Shown in pieces: positions 51,939 to 60,460 of a stretch of DNA of 64,000 nucleotides; within the stretch, counting starts at the first letter, position 1, and every line of letters starts with the position of its first letter. A model generated the notes under the pieces. That model searched no databases. It had not been told where the DNA came from and saw only the letters and a list, made by a program, of their open reading frames with translations. This stretch comes from DSWT01 sp035373625 (GTDB lineage: Bacteria > Chloroflexota > Anaerolineae > B4-G1 > SLSP01). Location of the stretch: NCBI GenBank assembly GCA_035373625.1, contig DAOSNS010000006.1:1-64000 (forward strand). The letters are read 5' to 3'. Made by a program: the position numbers and the translations under genes.

Positions 51939-53171
51939 ATGGAAAAATCATCCCGTGCACAACGTCGTCGGAATTTTTTCGCGTGGCTTTCGACCTTTGC
52001 GAGCGTCGCGCTGAGTGGATTGTTCTTCGTTAAAATCAGGACGCCGCTGAATCTGTGGCTGTACGTGGGCAAAATGCTCGCCACGGCGCTTTCGCCCTTT
52101 GTGGCGCTGTTCGGCATCATGCAGGCCATGCGTGGCCTGAATTCCGGCGCATGGCCACCCTTTGTGGCCGGTGGCGCGAGTGGTGTGCTGGCTATCATTT
52201 ATATGTGGCGGGTGCTGACCCAGCATGTCGGTTTCGAGAAGGCGTTTGGACCGGACTGGCGCAGTAAAATCCCGTCCGCGCAACGTGCCCGTACCCGCCG
52301 CGCGCGGGTGTTGTGGTATCTGCCGCGCCGGCTCGCCCTCGTCCCTCAACCCCGCTGGACGCGCGACCTGGTCTATTGGACGTTGACTAACCCTGAAACC
52401 GGCGAGGAGCGTCCTTTGTTGTGCGACCTGTGGCAGCCGCCGGAGAATGTCACGCCCTCCGGGCTGGCACTGGTCTACTGTCACGGTGGGGCATGGCATC
52501 GGTTGGACAAGGACTTCGGCACGCGCCCGGTGTTTCGGTATCTGGCGTTGCAGGGACATGTCGTTATGGACATTGCCTATCGCCTGTGGCCCGAAACTGA
52601 CCTCTTCGGTATGATCGGCGATGTGAAACGCGCTATTGTCTGGCTCAAGGCCAATGCAGCGCGCTACGGCATCAACCCGGACCGCATCGTCGTCTCCGGC
52701 GGTTCGGCGGGGGGGCATCTCGCGCTGTTGACGGCCTACACGCCCCATCACCCGGCCCTCACGCCGGAGGATTTGCGTGATGCCGACACGACCGTGCGCG
52801 CTGTCGTCTCGTTCTACGGGGCTGTGGATATGCGCGCTACATACTATAACGTCCCCGGCAACCCGGAGATCGGCTGGCTACTCGGCGGCTCGCCGGATGA
52901 GGTGCCCGAAATGTACGCGCTGGCTTCCCCCATTATCCATGCCGGCCCGGCGTCACCCCCCACTTTGCTCTTTCAGGGGCAGCATGATTATTACATGCCC
53001 CTCGAAGCCACCCGCGCCTTGCACCGTAAGCTGTTGCAGGCCGGCGTTCCTTCGGTGTATGCTGAATTCCCACAGACCGATCATGCCTTCGACCTCATCC
53101 TGCCGCATTACGCGCCCGCGGCGCGCGTCGCCCGGCATACCCTGGATAACTTCCTCTCTCTTATGCTGTAA
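51939..53171 (+). CDS. Alpha/beta-hydrolase esterase (HSL/BD-FAE-like) with N-terminal membrane segment
   Basis: A 410-aa protein. Residues ~15-95 are hydrophobic, with two or three helices (FFAWLSTFASVALSGLFFV, PPFVAGGASGVLAIIYMW). The hydrolase domain (~125-410) has the oxyanion motif CHGGAWHRLDKD, nucleophile in VSGGSAGGHLALL, acid in FQGQHDYYMPLEATR and His in QTDHAFDLIL. This is the hormone-sensitive-lipase / carboxylesterase type. The active site probably faces the cytoplasm or membrane surface; substrate unknown. It is divergent from the opp operon, and a small dispersed repeat follows. Confidence 0.87.
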   Translation: MEKSSRAQRRRNFFAWLSTFASVALSGLFFVKIRTPLNLWLYVGKMLATALSPFVALFGIMQAMRGLNSGAWPPFVAGGASGVLAIIYMWRVLTQHVGFEKAFGPDWRSKIPSAQRARTRRARVLWYLPRRLALVPQPRWTRDLVYWTLTNPETGEERPLLCDLWQPPENVTPSGLALVYCHGGAWHRLDKDFGTRPVFRYLALQGHVVMDIAYRLWPETDLFGMIGDVKRAIVWLKANAARYGINPDRIVVSGGSAGGHLALLTAYTPHHPALTPEDLRDADTTVRAVVSFYGAVDMRATYYNVPGNPEIGWLLGGSPDEVPEMYALASPIIHAGPASPPTLLFQGQHDYYMPLEATRALHRKLLQAGVPSVYAEFPQTDHAFDLILPHYAPAARVARHTLDNFLSLML

Positions 53172-53175
53172 TCTA

Positions 53176-53214
53176 CTATTCAGTTGCCGGAAGCGGCCAA
53201 ATGCGATAGCCCTA
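53176..53214. repeat. Dispersed repeat (family G), copy 2
   Basis: CTATTCAGTTGCCGGAAGCG and the following GCCAAATGCGATAGCCCTA match 21403-21440 almost exactly. It begins 5 nt after the stop of the esterase gene. Confidence 0.65.
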
Positions 53215-53297
53215 CTCTGCCGACCCTTTTGCTGTAGATAGTAAATGGTATAAAATACTCTGACCATCGGACACTTTTGGCATATATGGAGGCGGTT

Positions 53298-54593
53298 TTG
53301 TTTATTGAAATGAAGTTTTCGCTTTTACATCCACGTGCCCAACTGGTGACGATTATGGAACGTATCTACGGCTACGGGATGACGACGACTTCCGGCGGCA
53401 ATCTTTCGATTCTGGATGAGAACGGCGATATGTGGATCACGCCTGCCGGGATAGATAAAGGCACGCTCAAGCCGCAGGACATCATCTGTGTTAAACCGGA
53501 TGGCAGCATTATCGGGCCTCATAAGCCGTCATCGGAGTATCCGTTCCACCGCGCCATCTATGAGAAGCGTCCCGATCTCAAGGCTATTGTCCATGCCCAT
53601 CCACCGGCGTTGGTCGCCTTCAGCATCGCGCGCAAAATCCCCGATACGCGCATTGTCCCGCAAGCGCATATCGTCTGTGGCCCGGTGGGGTACGCGCCCT
53701 ATCGGCTCCCCGGCAGTCAGGAACTCGGCGCGGTGATTGCGGATACGTTTGCGCAGGGGTTCGATGTGGTGTTGCTGGAAAATCATGGCGTCGTCGCCGG
53801 CGGCGATAGCTTGCTGACAGCTTTTCAACGTTTCGAGACGCTGGATTTCTGTGCACGCACGCTGATTCAAGCGCATAGACTCGGCGAGGTTTACTCGCTT
53901 ACCGATGCACAAATTGCCCTGATGCACAAACGCCACAAAAAGCTCCCGACCTTCAAGCCGGCGTTTCACACCAGCCATGAGCGTGAATTGCGTCAGCAGA
54001 TCATTGACCTTGTGCACCGTGCTTATGACCAACGACTGATGACCAGCACGGCGGGCACCGTCTCGGCACGTGTGGATGAGAACAGCTTCCTCATCACCCC
54101 CTATGGTGTGGATCGTCTGTACCTCGATCTGGATGACGTTGTGCTGATCCGCGATGGGCAGTGTGAGCATCGTAAGCAACCGAGCCGGGCGACGCGACTG
54201 CACATGGCGATCTACCAGGCGCATCCGAACATCGGCGCGATCATCAGCGCGCAATCGCCGAACGCCGTTGCCTATGCCGTCACCCGGCGCAAGCTCGATA
54301 CGCGTACGATTCCTGAAAGCTACATTGTTCTGCGCAATATTCCCCTTCTGCCCTACGGCGTGCAGTTCGACGACGGTAGGGAAATCGTCGCACAACTGGG
54401 GAAAGACACGCCGGTTCTGCTTCTGGAAAACGACGCCATTCTTGCCACAGGCGAGACGCTGATGCAGGCGTTCGATCGCCTGGAAGTGGCCGAGTTCAGC
54501 GCGCAGGCCGTCATCGCCACCACCCACATCGGCGAGCTTGTGCCGATTGGATCGGAGGAGGTAAAGGCATTGGAGGCGAAGTTTTGGGGGTGA
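53298..54593 (+). CDS. Tandem class II aldolase/adducin protein with inactive second half
   Basis: A 431-aa fusion of two class II aldolase domains. Domain 1 (~10-210) has the full zinc site: TSGGNLS, SSEYPFHRAIY (acid), VHAHPPA (HxH) and LENHGVVAGG (third His). Domain 2 (~220-431) keeps the fold, but every ligand is lost: IISAQSPNA replaces HxH and LENDAILATG replaces the third His. Domain 1 probably cleaves or epimerises a sugar phosphate (fuculose- or ribulose-phosphate aldolase/epimerase type). The start TTG 53298 is 5 nt after GGAGG; an ATG at 53310 is the alternative. Followed by oxidoreductase and isomerase genes on the same strand. Confidence 0.83.
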   Translation: MFIEMKFSLLHPRAQLVTIMERIYGYGMTTTSGGNLSILDENGDMWITPAGIDKGTLKPQDIICVKPDGSIIGPHKPSSEYPFHRAIYEKRPDLKAIVHAHPPALVAFSIARKIPDTRIVPQAHIVCGPVGYAPYRLPGSQELGAVIADTFAQGFDVVLLENHGVVAGGDSLLTAFQRFETLDFCARTLIQAHRLGEVYSLTDAQIALMHKRHKKLPTFKPAFHTSHERELRQQIIDLVHRAYDQRLMTSTAGTVSARVDENSFLITPYGVDRLYLDLDDVVLIRDGQCEHRKQPSRATRLHMAIYQAHPNIGAIISAQSPNAVAYAVTRRKLDTRTIPESYIVLRNIPLLPYGVQFDDGREIVAQLGKDTPVLLLENDAILATGETLMQAFDRLEVAEFSAQAVIATTHIGELVPIGSEEVKALEAKFWG

Positions 54594-54750
54594 GAGACGT
54601 TACCGGTGATACAGCCCCGATAATGAAGATGATCGCAGGACTATCTGACTAACGACTATCAGACTGTTTTTAGAGACGTTACCGGTGATACAGCCCCGAT
54701 AATGAAAATGATCGCAGGACTATCTGACTAACGACTATCAGACTGTTTTT
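54593..54750. repeat. Two direct 79-bp copies between the aldolase and oxidoreductase genes
   Basis: Units 54593-54671 and 54672-54750 differ at one base only. Each ends with the GACTA-type text CTATCTGACTAACGACTATC. They fill the entire gap from the aldolase stop to the ribosome site of the next gene. Confidence 0.92.
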
Positions 54751-54765
54751 AGAAGGAGTTCACCT

Positions 54766-55779
54766 ATGCTAAAAGTCGGAATTCTCGGAATGGGGGGCAT
54801 GGGATGGCATCACGCACGGCGTTATGCCCGTTTGCCCAATGCGTCCATCGTCGCCATTGCGGATATTGTGCCGGAACGCCTGGAAGCAAAAGAGGCCGTG
54901 GCTATCAATCTGGCGGGCGGCGAGCGCGCCTTTGATTTCTCAGAGGTGGCGCGCTACCCTGAAGCCGGGCAGTTGATCGCCGAGGCGGACGTGGATATGG
55001 TGGACATCTGCCTGCCTACGTATCTGCACGCGCCCTACGCCATCCGTGCGTTGGAAGCCGGATTGCACGTGCTGTGCGAAAAGCCGATGTCGCTCAATGT
55101 GGCCGATTGTGACCGGATGATTGCCGCAGCCAGAGCAGCCGATCGGCGGTTGATGATCGCGCAGTGTCTGCGCTTCTGGCCGGAGTATCTCTACCTGCAA
55201 CAGTTAATCACCGAACAACCGTTTGGCGCATTGCTTTCCCTGAATATGTTCCGCATCGGAGGCCGTCCACGCTGGTCGCCGGACAACTGGTTCCTTGATC
55301 CCAAACGCAGCGGCGGCGCTTTGCTCGACCTGCACATCCATGATGTAGACTATGTCAATGCCGTGTTCGGTGCGCCGGATCAGATCTACGCCACAGGCCG
55401 CGTCACCGTTGAGCCGGAAAGCTATGACGTGATTCATGCCTGCTTCATCTACAATGACGGCCCGCAAATCCACATGCACGCAGGTTGGAGCACGGCGCAA
55501 ATTCCGTTCCAGGCCGGCTTTGAGGCGTGGTTCGAGCGCGGCTTCGTGCGCTACGCCGAGGGTAAGTTGACGGTTTTCGATGACCTGAAGGAGGTCAAGA
55601 GCCATCCCGCCGCCATTGAGCCTGGTGACGGCTATCTCAATGAAATTGCTTACTTTATCGAATGTGTGGAAGCCGGCGTGCAGCCCGTCCGCTGTATGCC
55701 CGAATCTACCCGCGACTCCATCGCCCTGATTGATAAAGAGATCAAGAGTATCAAGTCGGGTGGTTGTGTAGTCGGGTAG
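54766..55779 (+). CDS. Gfo/Idh/MocA-family oxidoreductase
   Basis: A 337-aa NAD(P)-dependent sugar or inositol dehydrogenase type. The N-terminal Rossmann fold has GILGMGGMGWHHARRYA and IVAIAD; the Gfo/Idh motif HVLCEKPMSLNVADCDRMI and the C-terminal domain region SGGALLDLHIHDVDYVNAVFG with the active-site Asp/His (DLHIHDVD) follow. GAAGGAG lies 7 nt before the ATG. The last residues (CVVG) and the stop come from the start of a large repeat array. It is located between aldolase and isomerase genes, so a joint sugar-catabolic pathway is likely. Confidence 0.9.
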   Translation: MLKVGILGMGGMGWHHARRYARLPNASIVAIADIVPERLEAKEAVAINLAGGERAFDFSEVARYPEAGQLIAEADVDMVDICLPTYLHAPYAIRALEAGLHVLCEKPMSLNVADCDRMIAAARAADRRLMIAQCLRFWPEYLYLQQLITEQPFGALLSLNMFRIGGRPRWSPDNWFLDPKRSGGALLDLHIHDVDYVNAVFGAPDQIYATGRVTVEPESYDVIHACFIYNDGPQIHMHAGWSTAQIPFQAGFEAWFERGFVRYAEGKLTVFDDLKEVKSHPAAIEPGDGYLNEIAYFIECVEAGVQPVRCMPESTRDSIALIDKEIKSIKSGGCVVG

Positions 55780-56284
55780 TCGTTAGTCGGGTAGTCGGGT
55801 AGTCGGGTAGTCGAGTAGTCGTTAGTCGGGTAGTCGGGTAGTCGAGTAGTCGGGTAGTCGGGTAGTCGGGTAGTCGTGTAGTCGTGTAGTCGTGTAGTCG
55901 TTAGTCGGGTAGTCGGATAGTCGCGTAGTCATGTAGTCGTTAGTCGTGTAGTCGTGTAGTCGTATAGTCGCGTAGTCATGTAGTCGTGTAGTCGTATAGT
56001 CGTTAGTTGTCAGTCTGGAGAGCCACTTGACTACCAGACTACCAGACTACCAGACTACCAGACTACCAGACTCCTTGACTACCAGACTCCTTGACTACCA
56101 GACTACCTGACTACCAGACTCCCAGACTCCTTGACTACCAGACTCCCAGACTCCTTGACTACCAGACTACCTGACTACCTGACTACCTGACTACCTGACT
56201 ACCTGACTACCAGACTACCTGACTACTTGACTACCAGACTACCAGACTACCTGACTACCTGACTACCTGACTACTAGACTACCA
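55768..56284. repeat. Giant imperfect inverted repeat built from TAGTCGGG / GACTACC(A/T) units
   Basis: Left arm 55768-56009 consists of about 30 units of GTAGTCG(G/T); right arm 56029-56284 of about 32 units of GACTACC(A/T). GACTAC is the reverse complement of GTAGTC, so the arms can pair as a stem of about 240 bp around a spacer of about 20 nt. Units have 8-nt periodicity. The left arm overlaps the end of the oxidoreductase gene; the right arm ends directly before the GGAGG of the isomerase gene. Confidence 0.9.
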
Positions 56285-56298
56285 CGGAGGAATATGTG

Positions 56299-57120
56299 AT
56301 GACGACGTTAAAACTTGGTGTGATGGCCCCGTTGGAACATGGGCCGGAAGAGGAACTGAAGCGTGTCCACGAGTTCGGGCTACCCACGTGCCAGGTGGTC
56401 TGCTGGACGCAAGAATTGTTTACACCGGCGATGGCCGATCGGTTGATCGCTGCGGCGGAACAGTACCAGGTCGAGGTGACCACGATCTGGACGGGTGTGC
56501 CCGGACCGCATGTCTGGGACTTTGTCAAAGGGCCGGTTTCCATCGGTATTGTGCCACCGGAATACCGCGCCGAGCGCCTCAGCGCGCTCAAAGCGGGGGC
56601 GGATTTTGCCGCGCGGGTGGGCGCACCGAGCATCACCACCCATGTCGGCTTCATCCCGGAGAATATGACCGATCCGCTGTACCCCGGCGTGCTCGCTGCG
56701 CTGCGCGAAATCGTCGAGTACTGCGGCGAGCGCGGCCTGGGCTTCTGGTTTGAGACCGGGCAGGAAACTCCCGTCGTTCTCCTGCGGGTGATCGAAGACC
56801 TGGGTTACGAAAATCTGGGCATCAACCTTGACCCCGCGAACCTGTTGATGTACGGCAAAGCCAATCCGGTGGACGCGCTGGATGTGTTCGGGCGATACGT
56901 GCGCGGCGTCCATGCCAAAGACGGCGAATATCCTACCAACGGGCGCCAGCTCGGCGTCGAAAAGCCGCTCGGCGAGGGGCGCGTCAACTTCCCCGTGCTC
57001 ATCCCCAAGCTGAAGGCGCTCGGTTACACCGGCGCACTGACCATCGAGCGCGAAATCAGCGGCCCCAAGCAGATCGAAGACATCAAGCGTGCGATTGCGC
57101 TGCTGGCGCACCTTGTCTGA
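56299..57120 (+). CDS. Sugar phosphate isomerase/epimerase (xylose-isomerase-like TIM barrel)
   Basis: A 273-aa AP-endonuclease-2-type barrel. The four metal-ligand positions are seen: Glu in GFWFETGQET, Asp in INLDPANLLMYG, His in VRGVHAKDGEY and Glu in ALTIEREISG. This matches sugar isomerases/epimerases such as IolE/IolI or hydroxypyruvate isomerase-like proteins. The substrate is unknown. GGAGG lies 8 nt before the ATG (a GTG one codon earlier is possible). Third gene of the sugar module. Confidence 0.9.
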   Translation: MTTLKLGVMAPLEHGPEEELKRVHEFGLPTCQVVCWTQELFTPAMADRLIAAAEQYQVEVTTIWTGVPGPHVWDFVKGPVSIGIVPPEYRAERLSALKAGADFAARVGAPSITTHVGFIPENMTDPLYPGVLAALREIVEYCGERGLGFWFETGQETPVVLLRVIEDLGYENLGINLDPANLLMYGKANPVDALDVFGRYVRGVHAKDGEYPTNGRQLGVEKPLGEGRVNFPVLIPKLKALGYTGALTIEREISGPKQIEDIKRAIALLAHLV

Positions 57121-57141
57121 ATTTGACGTTCTTTGAAGAAA

Positions 57142-57470
57142 CGCGGATCTGACGATCCGCTCGAAGCCGCGGATCTGACGATCCGCTTGAAGCTAGATGT
57201 AGAGCGATCCTTGAAGCCGCGGATCTGACGATCCGCTTGAAGCCGCGGATCTGACGATCCGCTTGAAGCTAGATGTAGAGCGATCCGCTTGAAGCCGCGG
57301 ATCTGGCGATCCGCTTGAAGCTAGATGGAGGTGGCGATCCGCTTGAAGCCGCGGATCTGGCGATCCGCTTGAAGCTGGATGCAGAGGTGGCGATCCGCTT
57401 GAAGCCGCGGATCTGGCGATCCGCTCGAAGCTAGATGTAGAGGTAGCGATCCGCTTGAAGCTGGATGAAG
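57142..57470. repeat. Array of GCGGATCTGACGATCCGC palindromic units
   Basis: About a dozen copies of CGCGGATCTG(A/G)CGATCCGCT followed by TGAAG(C), interspersed with GCTAGATGTAGAGCGATCC. It ends with the family D terminal motif AGAATGATAAAGTCCC at 57482-57497. The array fills most of the gap between the isomerase and the permease genes, and no gene is seen in it. Open frames across it are artefacts. Confidence 0.88.
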
Positions 57471-57510
57471 TCATTGTAACGAGAATGATAAAGTCCCGGA
57501 ATTTTATGGC

Positions 57511-57538
57511 TTGCATCTAGCGGAGGCCCTGTTATACT
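57511..57538 (+). promoter_or_regulatory. Promoter of the permease-PBP unit
   Basis: TTGCAT (57511-57516), a 16-nt spacer and TATACT (57533-57538). A perfect hairpin TGCCTGCCGG / CCGGCAGGCA (57544-57570) begins at the expected transcription start, in the 5' leader of the gene at 57599. Confidence 0.65.
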
Positions 57539-57598
57539 TACATTGCCTGCCGGCCGCAAACCGGCAGGCATAATCAAAACGAGCTGGTGTAAAAGTCT

Positions 57599-60457
57599 AT
57601 GATTAAGTTTTTCCTTAGGCTGATTTCGATCACACAACTTGCCGTCAAACGTCTGTGGAATCATCCGGGGCTGTCAATCCTGGCACTCCTGGGGATCATT
57701 TTTGCCGTGGGGATGGTCAACAGTGCGTCGTTCTTTGCCAAAGCCGTTGATCAGGTTATTCTGAATCAGGAGCTGGACAAATTCAGTGCGATGACCGGAC
57801 GGCCCCCCTTCTCGACCAGTATTTATACTTTTTCCTCCGCCCGTACTCCCATCTCCCTCACCGATGCGGAGACCCTACAAGAGCACGTCGGTGCGACGCT
57901 ATCATCGGAGGTGGGACTGCCGTTGATCCATTCCGGCCTCGAAATCCACAGCGGCAGCATGATGCTACGTCCCAAAGAAGGCACGGCGTATGCTGCCGAT
58001 AAACAGGACTACCTGGAATCCACCGACATCGTCTATATCGCCGATGTCGGCGATGAACTGGAAATCCTCGACGGCGAACCACTCGATGAGGCCGGTGTTT
58101 CGGAGGACGTGTTGGATGTCTGGATGCACACGCGCATGGCCGAAAAGATGGGCGTCAACGTGGGGGAGGAATTCAACCTGGGCATTAGTGTTACTTCCGA
58201 GCCGGTGGTCATCCGTGTGCGTGGCCTCTGGCAGGCAAAAGACCCCCATGCGGACTTTTGGTTCGAGGACCCCGATGCGACCCTGCAAAATAAGCTCCTC
58301 GTGCGCCGTCAGGATTACCTTAACCTGGTCGAACCCATCGTCCCCGGAAAAACGTGGTATCTTAGCTGGCATATCATTCTGGACGAAAAGGCAGTCTTGC
58401 CCGATAAAACCGTCGAATACATCGAGGGCTTCCAACGCGGCATCACGGTCATCAACAAGTACCTGCCCGACGCGCGCATCAACACCCCACCGCTTGACCC
58501 TCTTAAAACCTTTGTCCGGCGCGGCAACACACTCACTATTTTACTCTTGGGGTTCAACATCCCGGCGTTTGGGTTCCTGCTTTACTTCCTGGCGTTGACC
58601 TCGGCCATTATCGCCCGCTGGCAGGTGCGCGAGACCGCCACGATGGTCAGCCGTGGTATGCGCGCTTCCAGCATCCTGACTTTGACCGTTGTTGAAGAGC
58701 TGATTCTGTTCCTCATCGGGACACCACTCGGTATCGCTGCGGGGATGGGGTTGGCCATTTTGATGGGCTTCACCTCCAGCTTCCTGACCTTTACCTCCCG
58801 TGACATCCTGCCTGTGAACCTGCGAGGGGTCACCATCCCGGTCACCCTGGTGGCATTGGCCGTCACGCTCATCTCGCGGATTCTGCCCGCACTTCAAGCG
58901 GCCCGGCAGAGCCTGGTGGATGTCGAACGCGAGCGCGCCCGTCCGCAAAAACCGCCTTTCTGGCAGCGCGCTTACCTTGACTTTATCCTGCTCATCCCCA
59001 CGCTCTATGCGTATCGGCAACTGGCCGATCGGGGCACACTGGCGCTTCTGGTGCGCAACCGTCCCGAAGACCTGTACCAGGATCCGCTCCTGATCCTGGT
59101 GCCGGCGCTGGCGATCCTCACCTTTGCGCTGTTGACGTTGCGCATTTTCCCGTTGATCATGCGCGGAATTGACCTGCTGGCGAACCTCACCCCCTGGGTG
59201 ACGCCCCACCTGGCGCTGCGTCAGTTGGGACGCGAAAGCCAGGCCTACGTCAACCCACTGCTTTTGGTTATCGTGTCGCTGGCGCTGGGCGTCTACACCC
59301 TCTCGATGGCGGCGAGCCTCGACCAATGGCTGATTGACCGGATGTACTACAAAGTCGGTACCGATCTGTCGTTCGGCGTCTATCCCCCGTGTGCGTTGAC
59401 AAATTCTTGTGATTCGAGCGATACGCCCGGTCCAACGACCATCATCACCGGGGAATGGATTCCCCTGCCCACCCAATTCGACGCTTTGCCGGGCGTCAAG
59501 AAAGCTACCCGCGTGGGCTTGTATACGATGTCAACTTCTCTCCCCAGCAGCGGTGATGTTCGCGGGCGTTTTATGGCGGTGGATCGCGTGGACTTCGGTT
59601 CGGTCGCCTGGTTCCGCGGCGATTTTGCGAGCGAACCTCTGGGTGGGCTGATGAACCAGTTGGCGCCCTGGTCAAACGGCGTGCTTGTCCCCGAAAAGCT
59701 GTTCAAAGAGAATCACCTGCAGATCGGTGACGAAATTTCCCTCCACATCGGCATCAACTATGAGTTTACCGTCAGCTCACAGTTCAAAGTCGCCGGCACC
59801 TACAAATACTTCCCCACCGTTTATGACGACACCATCACCTTCATCGGCAACCTGGACTATCTCAACTTTTATGTCGGCATGATTGTCCCCCATAATTTGT
59901 GGATCCGTCTGGACGAAGGGGCGACCGGCGCCGAGGTGCTCAAACAGGTCAAGACACTGAATGTGGTCACGACCAACGAGGGTGACGCTCCCGCGCTCAT
60001 CAAAGCCGAGCAGGCTAAATTCGAGCGCGTCGGTGTCTTCGGTACGCTGTCGGTGGGCTTTCTCGCGGCGGTGGCGATGGCGACGTTGGGACTGCTCATC
60101 TACACCTACGCCTCGTTGCAGGATCGCATCCGGCGTTTCACCATCTTGCGCGCCGTGGGATTGCAACGTCGGCAGATCAGCATCCAGGTGATTATGGAAT
60201 ACCTGTTCCTGACATCGTTTGGGGCCATCGCCGGTTCGCTGATCGGCGCCGGGGCGTCGCATTACTTTGTCCCGCTGTTCAGAGTGACCGGCGAGAAAAA
60301 CGTCCCCTTGCCCACGTTGATTCCGGTGATCGCGCAGGATAAAGTGGCTCAACTGGTTGCGGTTTTCGTCGCGTTCATCGTTCTGGCCGAAGTCGTCGTC
60401 ATCGCCCGCGCGCTCTCGCAACGCGCTTATACATTGCTCAAAGGGGTATGGGGCTAA
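57599..60457 (+). CDS. Large FtsX/MacB-type ABC transporter permease
   Basis: A 952-aa membrane protein. The N-terminal helix (~20-45, HPGLSILALLGIIFAVGMVN) precedes a large extracytoplasmic domain (~50-300). Then come FtsX domain 1 with three helices (~310-450; FGFLLYFLALTSAIIARW...ETATMVSRGMRASSILTL), a second core of helices (~490-570), another extracytoplasmic domain (~580-810) and FtsX domain 2 at the end (~815-940; FTILRAVGLQRRQISIQV). This is the LolE/MacB-like mechanotransmission type. No ATPase gene is in the window, so its partner must be encoded elsewhere. The class A PBP gene follows after 3 nt, so the permease may serve cell-envelope processes. Confidence 0.88.
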   Translation: MIKFFLRLISITQLAVKRLWNHPGLSILALLGIIFAVGMVNSASFFAKAVDQVILNQELDKFSAMTGRPPFSTSIYTFSSARTPISLTDAETLQEHVGATLSSEVGLPLIHSGLEIHSGSMMLRPKEGTAYAADKQDYLESTDIVYIADVGDELEILDGEPLDEAGVSEDVLDVWMHTRMAEKMGVNVGEEFNLGISVTSEPVVIRVRGLWQAKDPHADFWFEDPDATLQNKLLVRRQDYLNLVEPIVPGKTWYLSWHIILDEKAVLPDKTVEYIEGFQRGITVINKYLPDARINTPPLDPLKTFVRRGNTLTILLLGFNIPAFGFLLYFLALTSAIIARWQVRETATMVSRGMRASSILTLTVVEELILFLIGTPLGIAAGMGLAILMGFTSSFLTFTSRDILPVNLRGVTIPVTLVALAVTLISRILPALQAARQSLVDVERERARPQKPPFWQRAYLDFILLIPTLYAYRQLADRGTLALLVRNRPEDLYQDPLLILVPALAILTFALLTLRIFPLIMRGIDLLANLTPWVTPHLALRQLGRESQAYVNPLLLVIVSLALGVYTLSMAASLDQWLIDRMYYKVGTDLSFGVYPPCALTNSCDSSDTPGPTTIITGEWIPLPTQFDALPGVKKATRVGLYTMSTSLPSSGDVRGRFMAVDRVDFGSVAWFRGDFASEPLGGLMNQLAPWSNGVLVPEKLFKENHLQIGDEISLHIGINYEFTVSSQFKVAGTYKYFPTVYDDTITFIGNLDYLNFYVGMIVPHNLWIRLDEGATGAEVLKQVKTLNVVTTNEGDAPALIKAEQAKFERVGVFGTLSVGFLAAVAMATLGLLIYTYASLQDRIRRFTILRAVGLQRRQISIQVIMEYLFLTSFGAIAGSLIGAGASHYFVPLFRVTGEKNVPLPTLIPVIAQDKVAQLVAVFVAFIVLAEVVVIARALSQRAYTLLKGVWG

Positions 60458-60460
60458 ACT

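Noticed and set aside
55768..56284. CRISPR array
   Set aside because: The units are contiguous 8-mers without unique spacers, and no cas genes are present. The same applies to 5338-5498 and 57142-57470.
54766..57120. Complete myo-inositol pathway
   Set aside because: The oxidoreductase and isomerase types occur in inositol catabolism, but no iolB, C, D or G-type set is present, so only a generic sugar module is supported.
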